The position numbers and the translations under genes were made by a program. From NCBI RefSeq assembly GCF_000622325.1, contig NZ_JASE01000005.1, forward strand, positions 3,162,001 to 3,226,000: 64,000 bases of DNA. The letters run 5' to 3'. This DNA comes from Sulfitobacter geojensis. Its GTDB lineage: Bacteria; Pseudomonadota; Alphaproteobacteria; Rhodobacterales; Rhodobacteraceae. The notes beneath the pieces were generated by a model that had not been told where the DNA came from, did no database searches, and was given only the letters and a program-made list of their open reading frames with translations. Position 1 is the first letter of the stretch. The number at the start of each line of letters is the position of its first letter. Of the stretch, positions 8,506 to 16,958 are shown in pieces.

Positions 8506-9594
8506 ATGTATGTAGCAGTCAAAGGCGGAGAACGGGCAATCGAGAATGCCCATGCCTGGCTCGCCGAAGAACGCCGGGGCGACACGGATATCGCCGAACT
8601 CAGCATTGCGCAGATCCGCGAGCAACTCAGTCTGGCCGTTAATCGCGTCATGGCCGAAGGTTCACTTTATGATCCGGACCTTGCAGCACTTGCAATCAAA
8701 CAGGCGCGCGGCGATCTGATCGAAGCGATCTTCCTCATTCGTGCCTATCGCACTACGCTGCCGCGCGTCGGGGCGTCCGAACCTGTCGACACGGGCAAAA
8801 TGGCCTGCGACAGACGCATCTCGGCCACCTTCAAGGATCTGCCCGGCGGTCAGGTTCTCGGCCCGACCTTTGATTACACGCACCGGCTGCTGGATTTCAA
8901 ACTGGCCGCAGACGGCGAAGCGCCCACGGCACCCACCCGCGCGGCCGAACCTGCAGATGTGCCCCATGTCACCGAATTCCTGAACCGTGAAGGGCTGATC
9001 GAAGAGGCCCCGCATGACGATACGCCGCCGGCCGACCTGACCCGCGAACCACTAGAAATGCCTGCGGATCGCGCGCTGCGCCTTCAGGCCCTGACCCGCG
9101 CGGACGAGGGTTTCACCCTTGGCCTCGCTTACTCCACGCAACGGGGCTATGGGCGCAACCATGCTTTTGTGGGCGAGCTGCGGATCGGATCGGTCCCGGT
9201 TGAAATGGACATTCCCGAGCTGGGGTTTGCCGTTGAGATTGGTGAGGTGACACTGACTGAATGCGAGACCGTCAACCAGTTCACCGGCTCGAAAACCGAG
9301 CCGCCCCAATTCACCCGCGGCTACGGCTTGGTGTTTGGCCAGACCGAGCGCAAGGCGATTTCGATGGCCCTCGTCGATCGCGCGCTACGCTGGGAAGAGT
9401 TGGGCGAAGACAACGTTGGTGCCCCGGCGCAGGACGCAGAATTCGTTTTGTACCACGCCGATAACATTCAGGCGACGGGCTTCCTGGAGCATATCAAACT
9501 CCCCCATTACGTCGATTTTCAATCCGAATTGGAACTGGTGCGCAAACTGCGCCGCGAAGCGGGTGCGCATCAGGTGCAGGAGGCCGCGGAATGA
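8506..9594 (+). CDS. phnI: C-P lyase core subunit PhnI
   Basis: A 362-residue PhnI of normal length. With PhnG, PhnH and PhnL it is needed to transfer the phosphonate to C1 of the ATP ribose with loss of adenine; PhnI alone has nucleosidase activity in E. coli. The N-terminus MYVAVKGGERAIENAHAWL and the C-terminal ADNIQATGFLEHIKLPHYVDFQSEL are strongly family-like. Its stop overlaps phnJ by four bases (ATGA). Confidence 0.94.
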   Translation: MYVAVKGGERAIENAHAWLAEERRGDTDIAELSIAQIREQLSLAVNRVMAEGSLYDPDLAALAIKQARGDLIEAIFLIRAYRTTLPRVGASEPVDTGKMACDRRISATFKDLPGGQVLGPTFDYTHRLLDFKLAADGEAPTAPTRAAEPADVPHVTEFLNREGLIEEAPHDDTPPADLTREPLEMPADRALRLQALTRADEGFTLGLAYSTQRGYGRNHAFVGELRIGSVPVEMDIPELGFAVEIGEVTLTECETVNQFTGSKTEPPQFTRGYGLVFGQTERKAISMALVDRALRWEELGEDNVGAPAQDAEFVLYHADNIQATGFLEHIKLPHYVDFQSELELVRKLRREAGAHQVQEAAE

Positions 9595-10457
9595 CCGAAT
9601 ATAACTTCGCCTATCTAGACGAGCAAACGAAACGCATGATCCGCCGCGCAATCCTTAAAGGGCTTGCCATTCCCGGCTATCAGGTGCCCTTCGCCTCCCG
9701 CGAGATGCCGATGCCTTATGGCTGGGGCACGGGCGGTGTGCAGGTGTCGGCGGCGGTTCTCACGCCCGAAGACACGTTCAAAGTGATCGACCAAGGTGCC
9801 GATGACACAACGAACGCGGTTTCAATTCGTACCTTCTTCCAGCGCACAGCGGCGGTCGCGACCACGACCGCCACGCGTGACGCGACGGTGATCCAGACCC
9901 GGCACCGCATCCCGGAAGACGCGCTAAGCGAAGGACAGATACTTGTCTATCAGGTGCCCATTCCCGAACCGCTACGTTTTCTGGAGCCCCGCGAAAGCGA
10001 GACCCGAAAGATGCACAGCCTAGAAGAATACGGGCTGATGCATGTGAAGCTTTATGAAGATATCAGCCGCCACGGCCATATCGCGACCTCTTACGCCTAC
10101 CCCGTCAAGGTTGAAGGCCGCTATGTCATGGACCCCTCCCCGATCCCTAAATTCGACAACCCCAAGCTGGGCGATATGGCGGCGATCCAGCTGTTTGGTG
10201 CGGGGCGCGAGCAACGTATCTATGCGCTACCGCCCTATACCCAAGTTGTCAGCCTCGACTTTGAGGATCACCCGTTCGAGGCGTCGAAGGCCGATCACCC
10301 CTGCGGGATGTGCGCGGCGACCGACAGCTATCTGGATGAGCTGATCATCGACGACGCAGGCGGGCGGATGTTTGTCTGCTCTGACACCGATTATTGTGAA
10401 GCACGTCAAGCGGCGGGTCACATCGGTAAAGACAATGCTGGAAAGGACGCAGCATGA
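9591..10457 (+). CDS. phnJ: PhnJ, radical SAM C-P lyase
   Basis: A 288-residue catalytic subunit that cleaves the C-P bond of ribose 1-alkylphosphonate 5-phosphate, releasing the hydrocarbon (methane from methylphosphonate). The four key cysteines are present at Cys238, Cys241, Cys263 and Cys269, with the same spacing as E. coli Cys241/244/266/272. The first three bind the 4Fe-4S cluster and the last is the proposed thiyl radical site. It overlaps phnI and phnK by four bases each. The pathway looks intact and functional. Confidence 0.96.
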   Translation: MTEYNFAYLDEQTKRMIRRAILKGLAIPGYQVPFASREMPMPYGWGTGGVQVSAAVLTPEDTFKVIDQGADDTTNAVSIRTFFQRTAAVATTTATRDATVIQTRHRIPEDALSEGQILVYQVPIPEPLRFLEPRESETRKMHSLEEYGLMHVKLYEDISRHGHIATSYAYPVKVEGRYVMDPSPIPKFDNPKLGDMAAIQLFGAGREQRIYALPPYTQVVSLDFEDHPFEASKADHPCGMCAATDSYLDELIIDDAGGRMFVCSDTDYCEARQAAGHIGKDNAGKDAA

Positions 10458-11257
10458 CACCTTTGCTCTCCGTTCAAGGTATCACCAAACGATATGGCGC
10501 ACATATCGGGTGCGCAGATGTATCGTTTGACCTCTATCCCGGTGAGGTGATGGGGATCGTTGGCGAAAGCGGGTCAGGCAAATCCACCTTGCTCAATTGC
10601 ATGGCGGGACATTTGGCCCCCGACGCCGGACAGGTGGTGTTCGACACCCGCCCACCCTCAAGCAGCGAAGCGGTAGGGCATGAAAACTATGGCCCGCGCG
10701 ACACGATCACCATGTCAGAGCCCGAGCGGCGGATGCTAGGGCGCACTGATTGGGCATTTGTCCATCAACACGCGCGTGACGGGCTGCGTATGGGCGTCAG
10801 CGCCGGTGGCAATGTCGGCGAACGGTTGATGGCCGTGGGCGAACGTCACTACGGCGACATCCGTGACAAGGCCACGGACTGGCTTGGCCGTGTCGAAATC
10901 GATGCGGCCCGCGTCGATGACCGCCCGACAACCTTTTCTGGCGGGATGCAGCAACGCTTGCAGATCGCCCGCAACCTCGTCACGGGTCCGCGCCTTGTGT
11001 TTATGGATGAACCTACGGGCGGGCTGGATGTCTCGGTACAGGCGCGACTGCTTGATCTGTTGCGCGGTCTGGTGCGCGACATGGGGCTGTCAGCGATCAT
11101 CGTCACCCATGACCTGGCTGTTGTGCGCCTGCTGGCAGATCGCCTGATGGTGATGAAGTCCGGTCATGTCGTCGAGGCAGGTTTGACCGATCAAGTGCTC
11201 GATGATCCGCAGCACGCCTATAGCCAGCTTCTTGTCAGTTCCGTTTTACAGGTATGA
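10454..11257 (+). CDS. phnK: PhnK, ABC-type ATPase of the C-P lyase complex
   Basis: A 267-residue ABC ATPase without a membrane partner. In E. coli the homologue binds the PhnGHIJ core. Walker A is GESGSGKST (about residues 37-45), the signature is FSGGMQQRL, and Walker B is RLVFMDEPTGG. Its opening residues resemble oligopeptide-type ATPases, as is normal for PhnK. It overlaps phnJ by four bases; phnL begins three bases after its stop. Confidence 0.93.
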   Translation: MTPLLSVQGITKRYGAHIGCADVSFDLYPGEVMGIVGESGSGKSTLLNCMAGHLAPDAGQVVFDTRPPSSSEAVGHENYGPRDTITMSEPERRMLGRTDWAFVHQHARDGLRMGVSAGGNVGERLMAVGERHYGDIRDKATDWLGRVEIDAARVDDRPTTFSGGMQQRLQIARNLVTGPRLVFMDEPTGGLDVSVQARLLDLLRGLVRDMGLSAIIVTHDLAVVRLLADRLMVMKSGHVVEAGLTDQVLDDPQHAYSQLLVSSVLQV

Positions 11258-11260
11258 ACC

Positions 11261-11944
11261 ATGATTGAGCTCAAAGACGTCTCCAAAACCTTTACCCTGC
11301 ACAATCAGGGCAGTGCCGTGATCGAGGTAATCAAAAAGGTGTCCTTCGCGGTCGCCTCGGGCGAATGCGTGGCGCTTTCCGGTGCGTCAGGTGCGGGGAA
11401 ATCCACGCTAATGCGGATGATTTACGGCAATTACCTGACGCAGGCCGGTGAAATTCGCATCGGCGATGTGGACATCGTGCGCGCCGAACCGCGCGACGTG
11501 ATAAAATTGCGCCGCGATGTGCTGGGCTATGTGAGCCAGTTCCTGCGTGTGGTGCCACGCGTTCCGACGCTTGATGTGGTGGCGGAGCCTTTGCGGGCCT
11601 TGGGCGTACCGGCAGATGACGCGCAGGACCGCGCATCGGCGCTGCTGACCCGACTCAACATCCCAGAGCGGCTGTGGTCGCTTTCCCCCACCACCTTTTC
11701 CGGCGGCGAGCAGCAGCGCGTGAACATCGCGCGCGGTTTTGCCCATAGCTATCCTGCGATGCTGCTTGATGAGCCCACCGCCAGCCTTGACGCTGCGAAC
11801 CGCGAGGTCGTTCTGTCCTTGATCGAAGACGCCAAAGCGCGCGGTGCGGCCATTATCGGGATTTTCCATGACGAGGCGGCCCGTGCCCGCGTTTGTGATC
11901 GCGAAATCGATGTCGGTCGGTTTACCCCCGGAATGGCCGCATGA
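11261..11944 (+). CDS. phnL: PhnL, ABC-type ATPase of the C-P lyase pathway
   Basis: A 227-residue ABC ATPase related to LolD. Walker A is GASGAGKST (about residue 40), the signature FSGGEQQRV and Walker B AMLLDEPTAS. In E. coli PhnL is required together with PhnGHI for formation of ribose 1-phosphonate triphosphate. It overlaps phnN by four bases (ATGA). Confidence 0.93.
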   Translation: MIELKDVSKTFTLHNQGSAVIEVIKKVSFAVASGECVALSGASGAGKSTLMRMIYGNYLTQAGEIRIGDVDIVRAEPRDVIKLRRDVLGYVSQFLRVVPRVPTLDVVAEPLRALGVPADDAQDRASALLTRLNIPERLWSLSPTTFSGGEQQRVNIARGFAHSYPAMLLDEPTASLDAANREVVLSLIEDAKARGAAIIGIFHDEAARARVCDREIDVGRFTPGMAA

Positions 11945-12501
11945 CCTTTGTTTCAAAAACCACGGGGCGCCTTATCGCGGTGGTCGGTCCATCCGGTGTC
12001 GGCAAGGACAGCGTGATGTCAGGCCTGCACAGCGCATTACCCGATCTGCATCTGCTGCGCCGCGTTATCACCCGTGCGCCCGACTTGGGCGGCGAAGACT
12101 ACGACGCGGTGTCTGTCGCCCAATTTGAAGCAATGGTTGATGATGGCGCTTTTGCCGTACACTGGGGCGCGCATGGGCTGCATTACGGCATTCCTGCCAC
12201 CGTCATGGACCGACTTGGCAAGGGCACCGATTGCCTTGTCAACTTCTCTCGCGGGGCGCTGAGCGAGGCGGCGGGAATTTTTCCACGCCTCATCGTACTC
12301 AACATCACCGCGAGACCGGAAACACTTGCCCAGCGCCTTGCCGCGCGGGGGCGCGAGACAGAGGAAGAGATCGGCAAACGCCTTGCTCAAGCTGACAAGC
12401 CCTTGCCGGCCGGACTGAACGTGATCAACCTTGCCAATGATGGCCCGCTTTCGCAGACTGTCGCACGGGGGGCTGCACTGCTTCAGCCGGTGAGTTTGTA
12501 A
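11941..12501 (+). CDS. phnN: PhnN, ribose 1,5-bisphosphate phosphokinase
   Basis: A 186-residue guanylate kinase-like protein with P-loop GPSGVGKDSV at about residues 16-25. PhnN phosphorylates ribose 1,5-bisphosphate, the end product of the C-P lyase route, to PRPP, returning the ribose to nucleotide synthesis. It is coupled to phnL. Its 3' end overlaps by 19 bases the 3' end of an oppositely oriented DUF1045 gene. Confidence 0.92.
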   Translation: MTFVSKTTGRLIAVVGPSGVGKDSVMSGLHSALPDLHLLRRVITRAPDLGGEDYDAVSVAQFEAMVDDGAFAVHWGAHGLHYGIPATVMDRLGKGTDCLVNFSRGALSEAAGIFPRLIVLNITARPETLAQRLAARGRETEEEIGKRLAQADKPLPAGLNVINLANDGPLSQTVARGAALLQPVSL

Positions 12502-13154
12502 CGATGGATCACCTCGAACCGGCCATCAGCTCGCTCACCGCACAAAGCGATCTGATCAAGCGCAAACGGGCTGGGCAGTTCCGGCAAATGACGCTGTACA
12601 GCGGCCGACCATCTGGCGATGGCATCCTGCGGCAACCGCGCGGTCAGGGTCATATGGAACCGAAATTCCTCCATCACGTAAGGGTAGCCCCATTGCGCGA
12701 GCAGCGCCTCTTGCTGCGGGTTCAAACCGGCCTTGCGGCGGCGTGCGACCTCTGCCGCGCTCGGCGGGGCGCGAAACCGGTCAAGCGCGCGCACACAGGT
12801 ACCGCCAACCCGGCGCAACCCTTGTATATCCCCTCGCGGCGTCAGCGCCAGAAAACCACCCAATGCGGTCAATTCCAATCCTTCGCATCTGGCAGGCGCG
12901 AGGCTGACTGCGAGGGCAAATGTGGCGGCTTCCAATGTTTGAACGTCTTGTCCTTGCGCCAGACGAAACGGCGGCTTCAACGTCGCATGAAACCCGTATT
13001 TGCGCGGTGTCATCGTGATGTCATCCAAATCCGGCATATCTGGCTGAAGCACTTCACAGCCACGCAGAACATCCCAGCCAAGCCAAGACGCTCCGAAATC
13101 GGCCAAAGGCCCGTCCGGCGGCACATAGTAAATTGCAAATCGAGAGTATGACAT
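12483..13154 (-). CDS. DUF1045 family phosphonate-operon protein, antisense inside the phn operon
   Basis: A 223-residue protein starting MSYSRFAIYYVPPDG, the N-terminus expected of the DUF1045 family found in phosphonate loci. The pattern FHATLKPPF (residues 60-70) and FHMTLTARL near the C-terminus form two H-x-T/M-x-L motifs, as in 2H phosphoesterases. That suggests a 2',3'- or 1,2-cyclic phosphate phosphodiesterase-like fold, which would suit a ribose cyclic phosphate intermediate. Activity is inferred. The gene overlaps phnN tail to tail and shares the CATG at 13152-13155 with the phnM start, so it lies wholly antisense to a phnN-phnM read-through transcript. Confidence 0.85.
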   Translation of the reverse strand: MSYSRFAIYYVPPDGPLADFGASWLGWDVLRGCEVLQPDMPDLDDITMTPRKYGFHATLKPPFRLAQGQDVQTLEAATFALAVSLAPARCEGLELTALGGFLALTPRGDIQGLRRVGGTCVRALDRFRAPPSAAEVARRRKAGLNPQQEALLAQWGYPYVMEEFRFHMTLTARLPQDAIARWSAAVQRHLPELPSPFALDQIALCGERADGRFEVIHRYKLTG

Positions 13155-14346
13155 GAATTCCCCTTTCCCCACGTCCTCTTTGACAAAGGCTTGTGACAAC
13201 GATGTGTCAAGCGACCTGTGTCTCGCCAATGCGCAGCTTGTTTTGGAAGATCAGGTGCTTACCGGTGCCGTGACCATCGAACAGGGCGTGATTTGTGACA
13301 TTACGGAAGGCGATCATGTCCCAACCGGCGCACTGGATTGCGGCGGGGATCTTGTCATTCCCGGCCTTGTCGAACTGCATACCGATAATGTCGAACGTCA
13401 CATAGAACCGCGCCCAGAGGTGGACTGGCCCCATTTGCCCGCCCTGATCGCGCATGACGCTGAACTGGCATCCACCGGTATCACAACCGTATTTGACGCC
13501 ATGCGGGTCGGCTCCATCCATAGCGGCAAGGGCCGTTACATCGACTACGCCCGAAAGCTGGCGGATGAACTTTTGGCGGCCCGCACTCAGGGGTATTTCA
13601 AGATCAGTCATTTCCTCCACCTGCGTGCCGAAATCTGTTCGGAAACGCTACTAGAGGAATTGGCGGCCTTCGGATCGTCAGACAGGGTGGGCATTGTCAG
13701 TCTGATGGACCACACACCGGGCCAGCGCCAATTCCGCGACCTGACCGCGTTGAAAACCTATGTCGCCAAGAAACGCGGAATGAACGATGCCGAATTTGCC
13801 GAACATGTCGAGAAACTGTTGGGATTGCAAAAACGCTTCGGCGCGAAGCACGAGGCGGGTGCGGTGAAAGAGGCCCGTCGTCTGGGGGCAGTGCTCGCCA
13901 GCCATGATGATACAACAGCTGATCATGTCGCAACTTCGGCCGGAAACGGCGTAGGGTTTGCCGAATTTCCAACAACGGTTGAAGCCGCAGCCGCTTGTCG
14001 CGACAACGGCATTGCCGTGATGATGGGCGCACCCAACTTGATCCGCGGCGGATCCCACTCCGGCAATGTTGCGGCGGAGGATCTTGCAAAAGCCGATCTT
14101 CTCGACATTGTATCGTCCGATTACGTGCCCTCTGCGCTGCTTCTGTCGGCCTTCCGCCTTGCCGATATCTGGAATGATCTGCCCCGCGCCATTGCGACAG
14201 TGACCAGCACGCCTGCGCATGCCGTGCGGTTGCAGGACCGTGGGGCGTTGAAAACAGGGTTACGCGGTGACGTTCTGCGCGTGCGCAACATCGGCGAAAC
14301 GCCTCTGCTTCGCGGCGTCTGGAGCCAAGGTAACAAAGTCGGTTGA
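13153..14346 (+). CDS. phnM: PhnM, alpha-D-ribose 1-methylphosphonate 5-triphosphate diphosphatase (copy 1)
   Basis: A 397-residue amidohydrolase-fold enzyme that removes pyrophosphate from ribose 1-methylphosphonate 5-triphosphate before C-P cleavage. Classic PhnM motifs are all present: VELHTDNVERHIEPRP (metal ligands), SLMDHTPGQRQF, ASHDDTTADHV, EFPTT, GAPNLIRGGSHSGN and DIVSSDYVPSALL. ATG 13153 shares its bases with the opposite start of DUF1045. A GTG at 13204 would give a start closer to the E. coli protein, so the start is uncertain. It is followed after 105 bases by a Pho box and phnD. Confidence 0.93.
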   Translation: MNSPFPTSSLTKACDNDVSSDLCLANAQLVLEDQVLTGAVTIEQGVICDITEGDHVPTGALDCGGDLVIPGLVELHTDNVERHIEPRPEVDWPHLPALIAHDAELASTGITTVFDAMRVGSIHSGKGRYIDYARKLADELLAARTQGYFKISHFLHLRAEICSETLLEELAAFGSSDRVGIVSLMDHTPGQRQFRDLTALKTYVAKKRGMNDAEFAEHVEKLLGLQKRFGAKHEAGAVKEARRLGAVLASHDDTTADHVATSAGNGVGFAEFPTTVEAAAACRDNGIAVMMGAPNLIRGGSHSGNVAAEDLAKADLLDIVSSDYVPSALLLSAFRLADIWNDLPRAIATVTSTPAHAVRLQDRGALKTGLRGDVLRVRNIGETPLLRGVWSQGNKVG

Positions 14347-14368
14347 AGTTTCGGGGGATGCGCCGCAT

Positions 14369-14401
14369 CCGTCACAAAGGTTTCATGAAACTGTAATGCC
14401 A
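14369..14401 (+). promoter_or_regulatory. Candidate Pho box with three repeat units upstream of phnD
   Basis: Three consecutive 11-bp units, CCGTCACAAAG, GTTTCATGAAA and CTGTAATGCCA, fit the PhoB direct-repeat pattern in phase. The last ends 50 bases before the phnD start. It would give the second transporter its own phosphate-starvation promoter inside the larger cluster. Confidence 0.65.
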
Positions 14402-14451
14402 CTGATACCCACCCCCGCCATCCATCCAGAAGAACAAACCTGGAGGGTGCT

Positions 14452-15321
14452 ATGAAACTGAAATCCTTATTGCTGGGCGTGAGCCTTGCCGCTGTGTCTG
14501 CATTTGCCGCGACAGCAGAAACCTGGAAACTTGCCGTCACAGATGTTGAAGGCATGGAACGCCTGCAACTGGAATGGGGTCCCTTCAAAGAGGCGCTAGA
14601 AACGGCGACCGGCGACACATTCGAATTCTACGCCGTCAACTCGCGCACAGCTGCTGCCGAGGCGCTGCGCGGTGAAACCGTGGATTTCGTGGTGTCAGGC
14701 CCCGCAGAATATGTGGTGATCAACAAACTGACCGACGCCACGCCGCTGATCGGCCTTGGCCGCCCCGATTATCACTGCGCAATTATCGTTCGCGCGGATA
14801 GCGGGATTGACGTGCCCGCGGATCTGAAAGGCAAGAAAGTGGCCTTTGGCGATATCGGCTCAACGTCCAACATGCTGTGCCCGATGCAGGTGCTGGCTGA
14901 TCACGGCGTTGATCCGGTTAATGATATCGAAAAAACGCACACCTCACGCAACATCGCCCATGAGGCGCTGAAAAACGGCGACGTGGACGCAATCGGTTCC
15001 AACGCGGGCAGCTGGCTGAACGTGCGGGCCAAAGAGACCGAACTGCCCTACGGCTTTTTCAAAATGATTGCGCGCTCCGGGGACCTGCCCAACGACATGA
15101 TCATGGTTGGCGCGCATGTGTCGCCCGAGGCAGGCCTTGCCGTGCGCGACGCCATCCTTGAAAACAAGGACGCGATCATTGCGGGTATTACCGCCCATGA
15201 AGAGAACGACAAATATGTCGGCATGGATCTCGTCGCGATTGATGACAGCGCCTATGGCTATGTCCGCTCGATGTATTCGAACGCCGGCTACCCTCAGTTC
15301 GATAATTTCATCGGTGACTGA
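14452..15321 (+). CDS. phnD: PhnD, phosphonate ABC transporter substrate-binding protein
   Basis: A 289-residue periplasmic binding protein with a signal peptide (MKLKSLLLGVSLAAVSAFAATA, cleavage near residue 23) and the type 2 periplasmic fold. Family features include VNSRTAAAEALRGETVDFVVSGPAEY and GSTSNMLCPMQVLADHG in the ligand region. It captures phosphonates for the phnC-phnE system downstream. GGAGG lies just before ATG. A Pho box precedes it and two strong hairpins follow at the junction with phnC. Confidence 0.93.
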   Translation: MKLKSLLLGVSLAAVSAFAATAETWKLAVTDVEGMERLQLEWGPFKEALETATGDTFEFYAVNSRTAAAEALRGETVDFVVSGPAEYVVINKLTDATPLIGLGRPDYHCAIIVRADSGIDVPADLKGKKVAFGDIGSTSNMLCPMQVLADHGVDPVNDIEKTHTSRNIAHEALKNGDVDAIGSNAGSWLNVRAKETELPYGFFKMIARSGDLPNDMIMVGAHVSPEAGLAVRDAILENKDAIIAGITAHEENDKYVGMDLVAIDDSAYGYVRSMYSNAGYPQFDNFIGD

Positions 15322-16132
15322 TTTATTACTCAGACCCCAGACGGCACCCGATGTGCCGTCTGAGCAGACCGGGGCAATTTTCGCCCCGGTTCTGCCCGTC
15401 GATATCGAAGCACGCGATATCTCCAAGACGTTTGGAGCGGTGCCCATTCTTTCCAATGTCAGCTTCCGCCTTGCACGTGGGGAGGCGACAGCGCTTGTGG
15501 GGGCCAACGGCACCGGAAAATCGACCCTGCTGCGTTGTCTCATGGGGTTGATCCCGACCTCCGACGGCAGCGTGCATTTGCTGGGACAGCAGACGAATAA
15601 AGCAACTGTACAAGAAATGCGCAACATCCGCACCCAAGTCGGGCTCGTCTCCCAGAAACACAATCTGGTGCCCCGCCTGTCTGTGCTCTCGAATGTGGTA
15701 CACGGTTTGCTGGGCAAGCATCCCGGCCCACGCCATTGGAGCCACGCGCTGGCCCCGAAAGCCTCCAGAGAAGCAGCCATGCGGGCGCTGGAGCGTGTTG
15801 GCCTTGCCGATTTCGCGCATCGACGCGCAGATCGACTGTCGGGCGGACAATCGCAGCGCGTGGCCATTGCCCGCGCTATCGTGGGTGCGCCCAAGGTGCT
15901 TTTTGCGGATGAGCCTTGCGCGTCACTTGACCCCAGTGCCGGCGAAGACGTGATGGAATTGTTCTTCCGGCTGGTGCGGGATGAAAATGTAACCGTCGTC
16001 TTTACCTCGCATAACATTGAACACGCATTGAAATATGGCGACCGCGTACTTGGCCTTGCGCAAGGGCGCGTTCAGCTTGATGCGACAGCGGCTTCGCTGA
16101 AACCCGCCGACCTTAGAGGCCTTTATGACTGA
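15314..16132 (+). CDS. phnC: PhnC, phosphonate ABC transporter ATP-binding protein
   Basis: A 272-residue ATPase with Walker A GANGTGKST, signature LSGGQSQRV and Walker B VLFADEPCAS. It energises the PhnD/PhnE importer at the inner membrane. The start is uncertain: no ATG precedes the conserved domain (which begins IEARDISKTFG), and the candidates are GTG 15314, overlapping the phnD stop, and GTG 15353. Either places about 25-40 non-conserved residues, encoded by the hairpin DNA, before the ATPase fold. It overlaps phnE by eight bases. Confidence 0.88.
   Translation: MTDLLLRPQTAPDVPSEQTGAIFAPVLPVDIEARDISKTFGAVPILSNVSFRLARGEATALVGANGTGKSTLLRCLMGLIPTSDGSVHLLGQQTNKATVQEMRNIRTQVGLVSQKHNLVPRLSVLSNVVHGLLGKHPGPRHWSHALAPKASREAAMRALERVGLADFAHRRADRLSGGQSQRVAIARAIVGAPKVLFADEPCASLDPSAGEDVMELFFRLVRDENVTVVFTSHNIEHALKYGDRVLGLAQGRVQLDATAASLKPADLRGLYD
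15340..15395 (+). other. Two tandem hairpins at the phnD-phnC junction
   Basis: Hairpin 1 is a perfect 8-bp repeat (15340-15347 with 15353-15360). Hairpin 2 pairs 15364-15375 with 15383-15395 with a single bulged T. Neither is followed by a T-run. Such structures after a binding-protein gene often protect its mRNA and lower expression of the next gene. They lie in what would be the first codons of phnC. Confidence 0.7.
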
Positions 16133-16958
16133 TACCGCGCCTTCCCCGAACGAAGCGGCCCGTTTTGAACTGGCGCGGTTCGAGCGGCCCTCTGCCCTCA
16201 GCTTTCTGGGTTATGCGCTTGGGCTTATCATCATCTTCTGGTGCCTCGCCGGTGCAGGCTTTTCGCTTGAAAAAGTAGCCAGTTCCCCGCCCCGCTTTGC
16301 CGATTTCGCCGCGCGGGCCTTCCCGCCGAACCTTGATCCGCAGGTGCTGGCGCGGCTGGGATGGAAAATGGTCGAAACCTTACAGATCGCCGTGGCGGGG
16401 GCCGTGATCGGTGTCATCCTTTCAGTGCCCGTCGCGCTGTTGGCCGCGAAAGGGCTGATCGCCGGACCTTTGGTAAACCAGATCCTGCGCACCGCCCTGA
16501 GCTTTATCCGGGCGGTTCCAGACATCGCCTGGGCATTGGTTTTCGTTGTGGCTGTGGGCCTTGGCCCCTTTGCAGGGATGCTGGCCATCGTGATCGACAC
16601 AATCGGATTTTGCGGACGCTTTTTCGCCGACGACATGGAAGCGACCGACAAAGGCCCCGCTGAAAGCCTAACGGCCACGGGCGCGCGAAAGCTCGATGTT
16701 GTGGCATGTGCCACGGTTCCGGGCAGCTTGCCTGCGTTCATTTCCACCTCGCTTTTTGCCTTGGAAAAAGCCGTCCGTTCGTCGACGATCCTTGGACTTG
16801 TCGGTGCGGGTGGGATCGGGATCGAGCTGAAAGTCGGGTTTGACCTTTTTGATTACCCCACCGCGATGACCGTGATCCTGATGATTGCCGTTGTTGTCAT
16901 CGGGATCGAACTGGTCAGCGGCTGGGCCCGCACCAAAATTATCGGAGAGCAACGGTGA
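16125..16958 (+). CDS. phnE: Phosphonate ABC transporter permease PhnE (second system)
   Basis: A 277-residue permease with about six hydrophobic segments and the coupling loop ESLTATGARKLDVV, followed by SSTILGLVGAGGIGIEL. With PhnD and PhnC it forms a complete importer, presumably as a PhnE homodimer. It overlaps phnC by eight bases and the methyltransferase gene by four. It is distinct from the two-permease system at the left end of the window. Confidence 0.92.
   Translation: MTDTAPSPNEAARFELARFERPSALSFLGYALGLIIIFWCLAGAGFSLEKVASSPPRFADFAARAFPPNLDPQVLARLGWKMVETLQIAVAGAVIGVILSVPVALLAAKGLIAGPLVNQILRTALSFIRAVPDIAWALVFVVAVGLGPFAGMLAIVIDTIGFCGRFFADDMEATDKGPAESLTATGARKLDVVACATVPGSLPAFISTSLFALEKAVRSSTILGLVGAGGIGIELKVGFDLFDYPTAMTVILMIAVVVIGIELVSGWARTKIIGEQR

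Noticed and set aside
15107..15313. Upstream extension of phnC inside phnD
   Set aside because: These codons overlap phnD in another frame and encode no conserved sequence.
14944..16017. 357-codon open frame opposite phnD and phnC
   Set aside because: Antisense shadow; low-complexity Arg/Ser-rich translation typical of reverse frames in GC-rich DNA.
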